A DNA stretch of 64,000 nt from Papilionanthe hookeriana x Papilionanthe teres. Lineage: Eukaryota > Streptophyta > Magnoliopsida > Asparagales > Orchidaceae. The stretch covers positions 65,864,697-65,928,696 of the forward strand of contig CM040421.1 in NCBI GenBank assembly GCA_022702705.1, given 5' to 3'. Position numbers and translations under genes: made by a program. This document shows positions 1-12,264 of the stretch, piece after piece (within the stretch, counting starts at the first letter, position 1; every line of letters begins with the position of its first letter). The notes under the pieces are model-generated. The model made no database searches. It worked only from the letters and a program-made list of their open reading frames with translations, and was not told the origin of the DNA.

Positions 1-590
1 AGTCTTAGTTCAATAACATTATCATGTTCATCATTCAATTCAGGTTTTTCTTGTGATTGAGTCGAATCTAAAGATATAAAGACTGGTGGTGTAGATGAAT
101 TCCTTAAATAGGTAGGTTTTAAAATTGTGTGGGGTACATCCATCTTAAGTTCATGAGATTTTTCAATAAATGGAATTAAAAATTCACTATTTTTGGTAGC
201 ATCCGTCATTTCACATCTCTCCTCAACATACATACAGTCTTCTTTAAACAATGTTTTCAACTCATCATGAAAGTCCATTTCGATCTCATCTGTTAACTTA
301 CTCTTAATTTTCTTTTGGAAATGGCCTTTACTTAGATAATCAATTTCATCCATCCAAAAATAATTATCATCTTTTCTCTCAGCTAGATCATTTTTGTTCA
401 CTTTAGATTTGATCTCATTGTTGCTAGGAAGTGCTCTTTGAGGTTTATTGCTAATTAAATTAGCAATTTGTCCCAGTTGAGTCTCTATGTTTCTAATCAC
501 AACATTTTGACTTTGCAACTGTTTCTCATTTGCAATACCACTTCTTCTATAGACATATTCTTATCCTAAAATTGTTGATCAGTGTTAGAG
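1..590 (-). pseudogene. Element C: Lys/Glu-rich tail region downstream of gag (non-autonomous Athila-like), runs off left edge
   Basis: Read on the minus strand this continues from gag into the charged region also present in element A at 7955-8305. The two copies align over this whole interval; for example the rc of 1-60 matches 8240-8305. The first part resembles the linker that sits between protease and RT in element B (14634-14981), so protease is missing at the same place in both copies. No RT or integrase motif is visible. The frame is broken by stops. This copy continues beyond position 1. Its role is unknown; it is a remnant of a family-level internal replacement rather than a one-off deletion. 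Confidence 0.6.
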
Positions 591-1729
591 TCCAATAGAG
601 ATGAAGGTCTATAGCTTGTGCTCTCCAGATTATTACAGCATTTAATAGGATTTGCATGATTGTTTTCCCATTATTGGTTTCCACCCTCAGTAGTATGATT
701 TCAGTTAAAATTAGGATGGTTCTTCAAATATGGGTTGTAAAAGTTAGAATATGGCTTGTTTATGGTATTGAAAGTCTTATATAATAAGTTGGAATCAATC
801 ATACAACCTAATGAACCTTCCTCACTTGCAGTAGTAAATGAAGACTGGTTCATTCCAAATTGGTTCAACTTCCTTGATAATGCAACAACCTAAGTTGCAA
901 GATTTGTAATCGCATCTGTATCATGAAAACTAGCTACCTTTTTAGGATTTACCCTTGTAGAGGGAAATTGAAATTCATTTGTAGCCATTTTTTTAATTAA
1001 TGCATACACTTCATCAAATAATTTTGACATTAATGAACCACCAACAGTAGCATCAATAATAATCCTAAGGGATCCTACTAACCCATTATAAAAAGTTTGA
1101 ATGATAAACCAATCTGGCAGAGCATGATTTGGACACTTTCTTAGGAGTTCCTTAAATCTTTCCCAGGCTTTGTATATTGATTCCCCTTCATACCAACAAA
1201 ATGAGATAATATCGTTTCTAAGTTTAGTAATCCTTGAAGGTGGGAAATACTTAGCTAGGAATTTCTGAGTTAACTCATCCTAATTTTTAATAGAGCCAGG
1301 TGCTAATGAGTATATCCACATTTTAGCTTTAACTCTTAGTGAGAAAGGAAAAAGTCTTAGCCTAACAACATTGTCTAAAATGTCATTATAACGAAATGTA
1401 GCACAAAGTTCCAGAAAACTGGATAGGTGTAAATAGGGATCCTCCAAAGGAATTCCCCAAAACTGGTTGTTCTGTACTAGTTGGATAATCACATGATTTA
1501 GTTCAAATGAGTGAGCTTCTAAGATAGGGTTTTGTATACTTGAGTGAATTTCATCTGTCGTAGGATTTACATAATCCCTCAATGATTTATTTTGATTTTC
1601 TAAGTTAAGATTTTGAATGTTTTCCATTTCAAATTCTAGTTTTTCAAGTCCTTTCAGTTTTTTGGTTTTTTTTCGTTTTGCTAACTCAGAACCATAAGGC
1701 ATATGTCCAACAGATCCTTTATTTTGCAT
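590..1729 (-). pseudogene. gag: Element C: Athila-type gag (broken)
   Basis: Gag is the structural protein that packages retrotransposon RNA in virus-like particles. A reading frame starts with MQNKGSVGHMPYGSEL at about 1729 and runs to an in-frame stop near 1281. It then continues as the homologous Gag core down to about 590 with further stops. Recognisable Athila/Tat Gag landmarks in order are RDYVNPTTDEIHSSIQNP, FELNHVIIQLVQNNQF, HLSSFLELCATF, LRLFPFSLR, then ERFKELLRKCPNHALPDW and GGSLMSK. No zinc knuckle is seen. The region is preceded (minus sense) by a PBS and LTR, as expected for a 5' gag. It is homologous to the gags at 6586, 12407 and 41614. It is a decayed copy and not a host gene. 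Confidence 0.85.
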
Positions 1730-1957
1730 AAGTAACACAACAAACAATACATTAACAATAAAATAAATAAAACAAAAAATATATTCAACACAACAACACA
1801 CTTTCACAAACACCTTATTTTTCACAAAAATAGTTTTTTCACAACACTTTTTCATACAACAAAACACTTCATAAAAAACAATTTTACGACACTAAAGTTT
1901 TCTAATTCTAAGCCTAATTACTTCAACTAAAATTCTCATAAAATTCTTACCGAAGCT

Positions 1958-1975
1958 TCCCCGGCAACGACACCA
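1958..1975 (-). other. Primer-binding site of element C (tRNA-Asp type)
   Basis: On the minus strand this 18-mer differs at two bases from TGGCGCCGTTGCCGGGGA, the complement of the 3' end of plant tRNA-Asp(GTC). It lies 6 bases after the LTR end, as in the other Athila-like copies here. It primes minus-strand DNA synthesis in an active element. Confidence 0.85.
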
Positions 1976-1981
1976 AAAACT

Positions 1982-3804
1982 TGGTGCTACTTTTTTATAT
2001 GCAATAGTTTATGAACCCAGATTTATATATTTATAATGATTTTGTTAAGTCACAACTTCAAATACAAGTATACGTATCGCTCAAGTAATACATGACTCTA
2101 ATGGAGTCCCATTTATAGATCCCATAGGGAAGCGAAGTAAGAGGTTCTTAATCAAATTCTAGTATACTATTATCAGACTTTAGATTGGAGAGTCAATATA
2201 AGTGGTATTTTATCTTGCAACTACTTTTAAATGCAGATGATTATATGTAAGGATAATAACTATTCCTAAATGCAAATATTACTTCTAAAGATAACATTTC
2301 TGGATGAGTTGGTTTTGTGAATTTTAAGATAATAAAATCTAGTATTCTTATGTAGTGAATCGGATAATGTAAAGGAATGAGATGCATTAAATATTGTATG
2401 TGCCAAATAGGAGCAATCCTATTCATTACCCTCTTCCGAGTGCATAAGAAACATTGGTTAATCCTAGGTTTAGTCCTTAACTCTGTATTTAGGCTGGGAG
2501 GATATTGGCTCTCACTGTAGAGCTCCCACTTCCCTTCGCCTGAATGCTAACTCTCACTTTAGTTTCGAAAAATTGGGACCGAATTTGGGATTTTAGTCTA
2601 TCACCCTAAAATCTCCAATTCTTCACACATCAAACTATATTTCCCTATTTATTTGCACTCAACCCCCATGAACTTCACCATCCATGGAATTTGACTGTGG
2701 TTCCACTTTGTTGAGAATTACACTGCCCTCTCGGATCATATTATAATTACAACAAATTTTAACACTACTACGAGCTCTTATTGTAATGTAAATGAAGCTC
2801 AAGTAAAAACCATCACATTTATTATTAAAACTTCTTCTAGCATGCATCCCAATTTTCTAAACATGAATTGTACTCATTACAAAAGAAAATTAGAAGAATA
2901 ATAATAATGACATAATCTTCTCATGTAACTATTTCCAAATAAGAAGAAAGATAAGAGAAAGACATCATAAAACACAAAGAAAGCACAACAGAAAACTTCA
3001 TTTTAAAGAAAATTCACAAAATAAGTGTTTACAAAATCATAAGATAATGAAGAACACAATACTTAGTTTTTTCCCCTTGAAAGAAAGAAGATCTCTCCTA
3101 CAAAGTTTCCCACTAATCAATGTAATGCTAGTACCAACCCTTAAAAACTCTCTCAAAATCCCCTCACCAATCTCTCCAAAAAGGTAGAAATCTATATATC
3201 TACTCCTATTCTAAAATCTGTAAGCATTCTCCAAGTTTTCCCTATCATTCCTTCTCTCTTTTCTGACCTAAAATTGTTCTTTTAAAGTGTAGGGATGATG
3301 TTTGAAGCGTTGCCACAAGAAACCTTGCAAAAAGTGTCCAAATGCGTTGAATCTAGGCCCCTAACAGTAAAAACTCGTGCATAAATTGTTTGGGCACTGT
3401 ACGACACTATTTTTCACTTATATTCATCATTTTCTAGTGTTGCCCAGCGCTGGTACTGTGTTTAAGCTTCGATTCATCCCGTTTCAGTTGTGTTGCATTC
3501 CTAACCGGTAGCCCTAAAAAATAAGCATAAAAGAAATATTTCTTTAAAGTGTAATCTCATTCAAAAATATGCAAGAAGTGTAAAAGTGATTAAGCAAAGA
3601 AAGACTTATCAAAATATGTCAGGCCAAAATTTGCTTTTTTGCTCATTTTTGCTCAAATTGCACCATTTTTATTTCCTTTTCTCCAAAAGCCATTTCTTGT
3701 ACCTAAAACCGAAAAACATACAAAATACCTTCTTTTATAGTGCAATATCATCAAAAATAGATATGAAATAGACATTAAAAATCTATCAACTTTTCAGTGG
3801 ATCA
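1982..3804 (-). mobile_element. LTR of element C (Athila-like, 1.8 kb)
   Basis: The minus-strand start is TGATCCACTG at 3804 and the end is GCACCA at 1982, giving TG...CA termini and 1,823 bp. The whole LTR is the inverted counterpart of the LTR at 4495-6332, and both carry the same partial internal duplication near their 5' end (3620-3804 here). The PBS and gag follow immediately, so it served as a 5' LTR. No target-site duplication can be checked because the element leaves the window. Short ORFs inside it are not genes. Confidence 0.8.
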
Positions 3805-4494
3805 ACACACCTTCTTCAAAATCTTCAGTAATAATCCAGTTTAAATCTCTAGAGGATGATGCATGTGCAGTAGAAGCATGAGAAGTAGATGCATCAAAAC
3901 CAAAACACTAGAAGCTTTAACAGATCCTCCTTTCCAGCCAAATACTGAATGTACAGTGTAAGTATTCATGTTTACACTGGTACTAGGTCTAAGTGGCTGA
4001 AGAACCTCTTCCCATATTTCAGACTTAACACCAAACTGCTCACAAATTGAGTGAATCAGTGAAGGAAATCTCATACCTAAAGTAGTAGCAGCTCTAGCAT
4101 AGTTCATAATATAATTAAAAATAATAGTCCTAATTTATAAAGGCTTTCCCTGCTGAGTACAATGGTTCAGAACAGGTCTCTCCCTTGTAACTTCACTGAA
4201 ATGACTTAAAGGTAGAAGCTTAGATGAGATGATGTAATGTCATTCCTTTAAAGTGGCATTCAACTTAAAGGCTTGAAAATTCACTCTTCTTTCATTTGTA
4301 ATCTTCCATAAACCTCTTCAATTAGTAAGAAAGACCATTATATCATCTAACTCTCCCTCAGAAGAATGATAATTCACATAAAAACAAAACATCTTAATAG
4401 GTAATCGATAAAAAGTATTAATTACCGCTGGTGAAAAATTTACTTGTTGCCCTCTAACCATTACCAAATTTTTCTCAGCTGCTGACAAGTTAGC
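3805..4494 (-). pseudogene. Fragment of Athila post-integrase ORF (putative plant transposon protein domain)
   Basis: The minus-strand translation shows VRGQQVNFSPAVINTFYRLP, then LLPLSHFSEVTRERPVLNHC, then GMRFPSLIHSICEQFGV. These match, in order, the ORFs at 33487-34660 (minus) and 18245-18754 (plus). The pattern is that of the putative plant transposon protein family (Pfam Transposase_32), usually found downstream of integrase in Athila-like elements; its biochemical role is unknown. Stops and a frameshift break it. It lies exactly between two LTR 5' termini that face away from each other, so it is the 3' end of an older minus-strand element whose LTR start coincides with 3804. Confidence 0.75.
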
Positions 4495-6332
4495 TAATCC
4501 ACTGAAAATTTGATAGCTTTTTAATGTCTATTTCATACCTATTTTTGATGATATTGCACTATAAAGAAGATATTTTATATGTCTTTTTGGTTTTAGGTAC
4601 AAGAAATGACTTTTGGAGAAAAGGAAACAAAAATGGTGCAACAAAAACAAACAAAAAAGCAAATTTTGGCCTGATACATTTTGATAAGTCTTTCTTTGCT
4701 TAATCTCTTAACACTTCTTGCATATTTTTGAATGAGATTGCACTTTAAAGAAATATCATTTTATGATTATCTTTTAGGGCTATTTGTTAGGAACATAACA
4801 CAACTGAAATGGGGCAAATCAGAGCTGAAACGGAGCAAAACAGAGTAAAATGGTGAAGCTGCACAGAGTATGGTGCCGGACTACGCCCTATCCAGTACTG
4901 GACCACGCCAGCATCCAGAAAGCATGAAAATTCAATGGAAAATAGAGCCAGACAGCACTCAGACAGTGCCGGACCGCGCCAAAAGCGGTTATGGTTGAGA
5001 TTCAACATATTTGGATGCTTTTTGAAAGGTTTCTTATGGTAACTCTTCAAACTTCGTCCCTACATTTTAAAAGAACAAGTTTAGGTTAGAAAAAGTGTAC
5101 GTGTGTGTGATAGGAATGTTAGGAATAACATGGATAATGTTGAGATGTCTTAGAATAGGAGTAGAAATGTAGATTTCTACCTTTGGAAAGATTGGTGAAG
5201 AGATTTTGAGAGAATCTGTAAGGGTTTGTACTAGCATTGCATGGATCAACAGAAGACTTTGTGGAAGAAATCTTCATCTTTCTCTCAAGGGAAAAAGCTA
5301 AGTATTGTGTTCTTCAATATCTTATGATTTTGTAAACACTTCTTTTGTGGATTTGCTTTGAGGTAAAGTTTTTTGTTGTGGTTTCTTCGTGCTTTGTGAT
5401 GTTTTTCTCTTACTCTTTCTTCTTCTTAAGAAATAGTGTCATGAGAAGATTATGTCATTATTTTCATTTTACTTTTCTTTTACAATGAGTAGGATTCATG
5501 TTTAGGATATTGGGATGCATGCACGAAGAAGTTCTAATTATACATATGATGGTTTTACTTGAACTTCATTTACATTACAATAAGAGCCCGTTGTATTGTT
5601 AAAATTCGTTGTAATTGCATTGACCTGAGAGGGTGGTGTAATTCTCAACAAAGTGAAACCTCATTCAAATTCCATGGATGATGAAGTTCATGGGGGTTGA
5701 GTGAAAATAAATAGGGAAATATACTTTGATGGGTGTAGAATTAAAGATTTTAGGGTGACAGACTAAAATCCCAAATTCAGTCCTAGTGTTTGGAAACTAA
5801 AGCGATAGTTAGCCTTTAGGCGAAGGGAAGTGGCAGCTCTGGAGTGAGAGCCAGTATCTTCCCAGCCTAACCACGGATTTAGGGACTAAACCTAGTATTA
5901 GCCAATGTTCTTTATGCACTCGGAAGAGGGTAAATAATAGGATTGTTCCTATTTGACACATACAATATTTATTGCATCTCATTCCATTACATTATCCAAT
6001 GCATTACTTGAGAGAAAATGATATCTTTAGTATTAATATTTTCCTTTAGGAGTAGTTATTAGTTATTTTAAAATTAAGATTTACCTTTAAGAGTAGTTGT
6101 TAAAAAAACCACATATATCGACCTTCTAAACTAAAGTCTAATTGTAGTAGACTAGAATTTGACTAAGGACCTCTTAACTTGCTTCCCTGTGGAATCGATA
6201 AACTGGACTCCACTAGAGCCTTGTAATAATTGAGCGATATGTATATTTGCATTTGAAATTGTGACTTTAAAAAATCATTGTAAATATATAAATCTCGGTT
6301 CATAAATTCTTGCATATAAAAAAGTCGCATCA
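4495..6332 (+). mobile_element. LTR of element A (Athila-like, 1.8 kb)
   Basis: It begins TAATCCACTG (the terminal TG is mutated to TA relative to 3804) and ends GCATCA, 6 bases before the PBS; length 1,838 bp. It is the inverted twin of 1982-3804. A segment of about 175 bp at the start is partly repeated from 4672 (both have a TTTTGAT...ATTGCACT...TTTTAGG pattern). GC-rich elements with TGCCGGACTACGCC and related words lie at 4873-4985, in the place where other LTRs here carry GGCGCC palindromes. The U3/R/U5 limits are not resolved. Confidence 0.8.
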
Positions 6333-6338
6333 AGTTTT

Positions 6339-6356
6339 TGTCGTTGTTGCCGGGTA
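6339..6356 (+). other. Degenerate primer-binding site of element A
   Basis: It matches TGGCGCCGTTGCCGGGGA at 14 of 18 positions and is placed 6 bases after the LTR end. The decay agrees with the broken gag that follows. Confidence 0.7.
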
Positions 6357-6585
6357 AGCTTCGGTAAGAATTTTAGGAGAATTTTAGTTGAAGTAATTAG
6401 GCTTAGAATTGGAAAACTTTAGTGTTGTAAAATTGTTTTTGTGTAGAAAGTGTTTTTTTTTTGAAAAAGTGTTGTGAAAAAACTGTTTGTGTGAAAAATA
6501 AGGTGTTTGTGAAAATATTTTGTTGGTCGAATATATTTTTTTATTTATTTGTTTTATTGTTAATGTATTGTTTGTTGTGTTACAT

Positions 6586-7760
6586 ATGCAAAATAAAGGA
6601 TCTGTAGAACATGTGCCTTATGGCCCTAATTAGAAAAATGGAAAAAAATAAAAAAAACAAAAATGACTTGAAAAACTAGAAATGGAAATGGAAAACCAAA
6701 ATAATATGTTGGAAAATCATCATAAATCATTGAGGATTATGTAAATCCTACGACAGATGAAATTCACTCAAGTATACAAAATCTTGTCGTAGAATCTGAC
6801 TCATTTGAACTAAATCCTGTGATTATCCAACTTGTGCAGAACAACCAGTTTGGGGGAACTCCTTTGAAAATCCTTATTTACACTTATCTAGTTTTCTAGA
6901 ACTTTGTGCTACATTTCGTTATAATGGCATGTCAAACAATGCTGTTAGACTAAAGCTTTTTCCTTTCTCACTAAGGGATAAGGCTAAAATGTGGTTATAC
7001 TCATTAGCACCTGGTTCTATTAAAATTTGGGCGGAGTTAAATCAGAAATTCCTAGCTAAGTGTTTTTCACCTTCAAGGACTACTAAACTTAGAAACGATA
7101 TTATCTCATTTTTTCAATATGAATGGGAATCAATATACGTAGCCTGGGAAAGATTTAAGGAACTCCTAAGAAAGTGTCCACATCATGCTCTGCCAGATTG
7201 GTTAATCATTTAAACTTTTTATAATGGGTTAGTAGGATCCCTTAGGTCCATTATTAATGTTGCTGCTAGTGGTTCACTATTGTAAAAATCATTTGATGAA
7301 GCATATGCATTAATTGAAGATATGGCTACAAATGAATTTCAATGGCCCTCTAGAAGGGTAAATCCTAAAAATGTAGCTAGTGTTCATGATACAGATGCGA
7401 TTGTAAATCTTGCATCTCAGGTTGCTGCAATATCAAGGAAGTTGGACCAATTTGGAATGAACCAGCCTCCATTTACTCCTGTAAGTGAGGAAAGTTTATT
7501 AGGGCATATGATTGATTCCAACTTATTATTTGAAACTTTAAATACCATAAACATCCCGTACTCTAACTTTTACAACCCAAGTTAGAAGAACCATCCTAAT
7601 TTTAACTGGAATCATACAACTAAGGGTGGAAACCAACAATGGGAAAACAATCATGCAAATCTTAATGGAATTTCGAATATTCAGGGTAACACAAGCTATA
7701 AACCTTAATATCCACTGAAATCTAACAATGATTAACAATATATGGATAAGAATATGTTTA
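6586..7760 (+). pseudogene. gag: Element A: Athila-type gag (broken)
   Basis: The reading frame starts MQNKGSVEHVPYG at 6586 with an early stop. The Gag core is recognisable to about 7760: VVESDSFELNPVIIQLVQNNQ-like text, then FLELCATF, VRLKLFPFSLRDKAKMW (open at 6929-7213), ERFKELLRKCPHHALPDW, and a second open block at 7322-7585 with NEFQWPSRRVNPKNVASVHD. Small indels and stops separate the blocks. It is the same family as the minus-strand gag at 590-1729 and is nearest to it in sequence. It would have formed virus-like particles; now it is non-functional. Confidence 0.85.
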
Positions 7761-8876
7761 TAGATGAAGTGGTATTAAAAATGGAAAACCAGTTGCAAAG
7801 TCAAAATGCTGTAATTAGAAACATAGAGAATCAACTGGGAGAAATTGCTAATTAACTTAAAAATATATCCCAAGGAACACTTCCTAGCAACACTGAGATC
7901 AAACCTAAAGAGAGCACTAATGATCCAGCTGAGAGAAATGATGATGCTTGTTTTTTGATGAATGAAATTGATTATTTAAGTGAAGTCCATTTCAAAAAAA
8001 GTTTTAAGAGTAACTTAACTTATGTGATCGAAATGTACTTTCATGATGAGTTGAAAATGTTATCTAAAGAAGACTGTATGTATGTTCAGAAGAGGTATGA
8101 AACGATGGACGCTAACAAAAATAGTGAACTTTTAATTCCATCTGTTGAAAAATCTCATGAACTTAAGATGGATGTACCCCATACAATTTTAAAGTCTACC
8201 TATTTAAGGAATTCATCCACACCACCAGTCTTTATAGCTTAGATTCGACTCAATCACAAGAAAAAGTTGAATTGAATGATGAACAAGATAAAGGTATTGA
8301 ACTAAGACTTAGAATAAAATTTGAGGATATATTTCATAAGAACTTTGAGTTGAGAAAAGAGGATAAGGATATTGAAAGACCATTGGAAGAAATTCCTAAG
8401 GAATTAGAAAAATATATTTCCTCAACTATGATAGATATAGAAAGACCGCCTCCATCATTTAATCATTACTAAGGGGAAGAATTGGAAGAAAACTTGAAAC
8501 ATAAGAGTAAATAGATGAATTTGATCCTAAATTTGAATTATCTAGATAGAATCCGATCCAAAATTTAGGAGATCTTGAATTTTCATATAAAGATCTATTT
8601 CTTATAAATTTCAAGGATGATATCAAAATGCAAATTCAGAAAAGCAATAGAAGAATATTGGATCTAGAAAGAAATATGAGGAACAATGGTCTAAATCAAA
8701 CTGAAAAAGAAGAGCTGAATGAAAAATTAAAATTTGAGGATTTTGTAGGAATCCATGGATCTGAAAAAAATTGGGCAATTGATCGAGGATTAGTTAAATG
8801 CAATTTTGATCCAGGAGGAATCATTTGTCGGGCTCGCAACGATAAAGCCAAGCGCTTTATGGGAGGCAACCCGTAG
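7761..8876 (+). pseudogene. Element A: internal region replacing protease-RT-integrase
   Basis: After gag comes a Gag C-terminal stretch (ENQLGEIAN and following), then an open block at 7955-8242 that resembles the linker before RT in elements B and D (SVEKSHELKMDVP here; SIIKPFELEMKILP in B). No RT follows. There are instead two charged blocks at 8272-8472 and 8628-8876, the latter ending CRARNDKAKRFMGGNP at the conserved post-integrase motif. Neither block resembles a family I know. The minus-strand copy at 1-590 shares the first part, so this is a family trait of a non-autonomous element likely helped in trans by elements like B or D. The function of the charged blocks is unknown. Confidence 0.55.
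8829..8873 (+). other. Conserved post-integrase motif (copy in A)
   Basis: It contains AAGCCAAGCGCTTTATGG followed by GAGGCAACCCG. Equivalent motifs follow the integrase end in B (17751-17789) and D (36349-36392, minus). It is kept in A although RT and integrase are gone, so it may act as RNA or DNA rather than as coding sequence. Confidence 0.6.
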
Positions 8877-10537
8877 TTATCAGTGTGCTTTGATTTAGTA
8901 CGCATGAGAGTCATGATTGTTAGTTTTGTATTGTGTTTGCTTTAGTGTGGATTGATCAGCTTGATTAATGATCAGTGAATGTTTGGATTGTTAGTGGATT
9001 GAGTTGATCTTTATGTGTCATTATGGATTGATAATTTTTATTGTTGTTAGTAGATGTTTGGATTGTTAGTGGTTTGATTTGATCTCTGTGTGTCATAAGT
9101 TAGGTGATTCCTTACTTTTTTATTATGGTTAGACTTGTTTATGTTCTCTTGTAGTAGTTGGATTGATGATTCCACTATGACTCGGGTTTTACTCGGACTT
9201 AGTTTTACAAGAGATATCATGAATTTAAATAATGATTGTTTAATCTCAATTTTGTTACTTCCTTTCTCTAACTTTGTTTTCATTTGGTAGGAGTCGCGAA
9301 CCTATTTGACTAATTACTTGGGGATGATTATACACTACAATTTATAACTGTTAGAGGTGCTTAATTAGGGGAATTAGATGATGCCTGAGGTTGGTGCACG
9401 TGACCCAACTTATCAGAATAATCTTTTCTATGGTATTATAATCTATAAGATCATTTAAAATGTACCTAATTAATTAGTGTAATGATCCCGTTAGAAATTG
9501 GAGGTAAGTAGTGAGATGTGATGAGTTAATGAAAGAATTGACTTCATTTATTATGTGTGTTTGTGTTTGTGTTACAACTTTATATAAGACTTAAAAAACA
9601 TTTTTATATTTCCTTACAGATACCTGCCATGCTAATTAAACTTTTATTTAGTGAATTTTATTCTCGCGTGATTACTTTAGATTTACTTTCTGCTGCATAT
9701 TGTGCTGTCCTGATGAATAATTGAAGATGTTTTTTATAGACATTTGTGGTAGATAGAATTTTTAAACTTTTATTCTTCCTGCTTATATTTTATGTAATAA
9801 ATGCTATATATGTTAAAAATTAAGTTTGGGGGTAGGAGGAATAATAAATGTTTAAAGTGAAAATACTTCCTTTTAGTGTAACATTATTACAAGCATGTTT
9901 TAGGCTAGATTTACTTTCTCTTGCAGTCATTCTATCCTTATTATGCATGTATATGAATTTGATAGATAGTTGTAGTAGTAAGTAGATTCAACCTTTACTT
10001 TTTCTTCTTGCGACATTTTATGGAAATAATTGCAAAATATTTTAAAATTTAAGTTTGGGGAGAGAAAGAATTAACTATTAGTTGTTCTCATTTAAAAGTA
10101 GTTTCAAAATGATTAACATGATTTCCTGTGATAGAGCTCAATTTCAAATAACTTTGATTTTATTTGAGTACTTTAGTGGACTTGAATGAAAGTTTTTGGT
10201 AATGAAAAGTAATTTGTAGGTTAAGATATTTGGTATAAGAGAATAAAACTATAGTCAACTATTCAAAGTAAGAAAAACTGTATGTTTGAAATATTAAGAA
10301 TCTAAAAACTTTATGTGAAAGGAAAGGATTGAGACTTTTCGATGAATAAAAAATAAGCAAAAGAAATGCCTATAAGGTAAAGGATTGTGGTAAGTTTCAA
10401 ATTTAGGGTGAGAAGGGTGAAGTTTAAAACTATTAAAGGCTAACCAGACATAGTAATCCTCACTTGAAAAAGCAGAAAGCAAAAGTAAAAAAAAAGAGGA
10501 AAGAGAAAAAGAAGAAAAAGAAAAAAAAAGTGAGAAG
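8877..10537 (+). other. 3' untranslated region upstream of a polypurine tract; no gene
   Basis: AT-rich, with no credible ORF. It holds two copies of a TTAAGTTTGGGG motif (about 9822-9842 and 10049-10070), of the kind seen near the 3' ends of Athila-like elements. A purine-rich run starts at about 10470. Because the LTR that follows (10553) is a different subfamily from A's 5' LTR, part of this stretch may belong to a different element. Confidence 0.5.
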
Positions 10538-10552
10538 AAGTTTGAGGAGATA
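10538..10552 (+). other. Polypurine tract next to LTR at 10553
   Basis: AAGTTTGAGGAGATA directly precedes the LTR start TGATGCACC. The matching spot in D (minus strand, 24952-24966) reads AAGTTTGGGGGATTT before TGATCCAAG. It primes plus-strand synthesis in an active element. Its presence here means the LTR at 10553 also looks like a 3' LTR of the sequence to its left. Confidence 0.65.
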
Positions 10553-12240
10553 TGATGCACCAAAAACATATACTATTTTTGCTATATAATTTTACCCATT
10601 TTTTTAATATTGCACTTTAAATAAAGGTATTTTTCATGATTTGTTGCAGGTATGATGATTTTAGGTGATTGGAGTGAAAGAAGCGAAAAGGAATGAATAT
10701 TGAGCAAAAAGCAGAAAAAATGAAGAAAACAGCTTCTGGCGCCGCCGGCGCCATTTTCCAGAGAACTTGACAATATTTTGATGATAGAGCACCGTCGGCG
10801 CCTTATCGGGCACCGCAAGCACCCAATATCGGTGAAATTCAAATTTGAAGAGTTTTGGCGACTTTTTGAAGGGATGCCTATGGAAACTCTTGGGATTTCG
10901 TTTCTAATTTATAAGTAACTGTTTTTGGATGAAAATAGAGTGTGTGTTCGAGAGTTTTAGTGTGGTTCTAGAGAGGGAGGGTATGTGTTGAGTGTTAGGG
11001 CTTAGGAGAAAAGTGTGTAGAAGTTAGAATTTGGGAGGAATTCTTCTCTAAGGAATGAAGGAGAAGAAGTAAAGTTAGAGATTGTTTCTTCCTTTCCATT
11101 CTAAAGAGGGAATTAAGTGTTGCAAAGAAGAGAGAAAAGGATTCAAAGAAACTTCAAGGGAATTGCATTGAAGAATAGAAATAGATAAGTTGTATTTTCT
11201 TTTGTGGCTTGTATGACTTTTCTTTTATATATAAAATTCATGTTTTATTGTATCTTCTTCATGAATTATGAGTAGTCTCCTTTGTCTTTCTTCTAGCATA
11301 GATATGTGATGATGGATTGATGTGGATTTGAAGTGCTTTTAATGTATTGAAGAAATTGTGATGGTTTTTCATTTCGAACTTAATCTAATTTTCGATCTAG
11401 CCAATTCAATTGTGAAAATACGTTATTGAACATTAATTCTGAAAGGGTTTAGTGTCCTACAACAATAATGAAGAATACATTCAATTTCCATGGATTAATT
11501 GTGTAGTTCATTAAAATTGAGTGCAAATAAATAGGGAAATGTGTTTTGATGGACTTCAAATTTGAGTTTTTAGGTTGACAGACTGAGATCCCCAATTTGG
11601 TCCTAAGATTAGCAACTGAACTCAAATGTTAGCCTTCAGGTGAAGGGTGAGTGGGAGCTCTGTAGTGAGAGCCAGTATCCTCCCATCCTAACCTTAAATT
11701 TAGTGACTAAACTTAGGATATGTCAATGTTCTTTTCATGCTTGGATGAGGGGGTACTCTTTAAAGTGCAAAGAAACATTTATGCTCCTATTTAGCAGAAT
11801 ACCATAGATAATCGTTCCATATCATCCACACATCATATTCTCATTGCAAGAGAAAAGATACTTTTCTTATATATCAAAAAACTTTCAAATATATAGCTTA
11901 GTGTGTGTCTGTTAGTTAATTATGTTTTAGAAGTTATTAGATATAATTGTAGTCTGATTAATTGTTACTGTTTTCTGCATAGTGGTAGTAGAAGTAAACA
12001 TTAAACTTTAATTGCAATTTGAGTATCGGATTTCAGTGCTATATTACCTATTGTGAAACACTTTCTTTTACTTCGTAACTTCCCTGTGGGATTGATAACC
12101 AGGACTCCATTAGAGCCCTGTATTACTTGATACGATACATATACTTGCGTTGAATGCTTGGAATTTACAAAATCATTATAAATATATATAAATTGAGTTC
12201 ATAAATTCTGGCAAAAATAAAAGTTCGTAAATCGCAGTCA
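10553..12240 (+). mobile_element. 5' LTR of element B (Athila-like, 1.7 kb)
   Basis: TGATGCACCA to GCAGTCA (TG...CA), 1,688 bp, followed by a 6-base spacer and a PBS. It contains a long GC-rich palindrome, GGCGCCGCCGGCGCC at 10738-10752, and a second GGCGCC word at about 10797. It is preceded by a polypurine tract as well as followed by a PBS, so it is shared between the left sequence and B, as happens after recombination between elements. It is the same subfamily as the inverted LTR at 19078-20746. Confidence 0.85.
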
Positions 12241-12246
12241 AGTTTT

Positions 12247-12264
12247 TGGCGCCGTTGTCGGGGA
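12247..12264 (+). other. Primer-binding site of element B
   Basis: TGGCGCCGTTGTCGGGGA, one mismatch to the complement of the tRNA-Asp 3' end. Confidence 0.92.

Noticed and set aside
1740..1867. N-terminal extension of gag C upstream of MQNKGSV
   Set aside because: The Cys/Val/Phe-rich text comes from the leader. Homologous gags in A, B and D start at the equivalent of 1729.
4787..5050. Minus-strand 87-codon ORF in LTR A
   Set aside because: It lies antisense within an LTR and has no counterpart of conserved frame in the twin LTR at 1982-3804.
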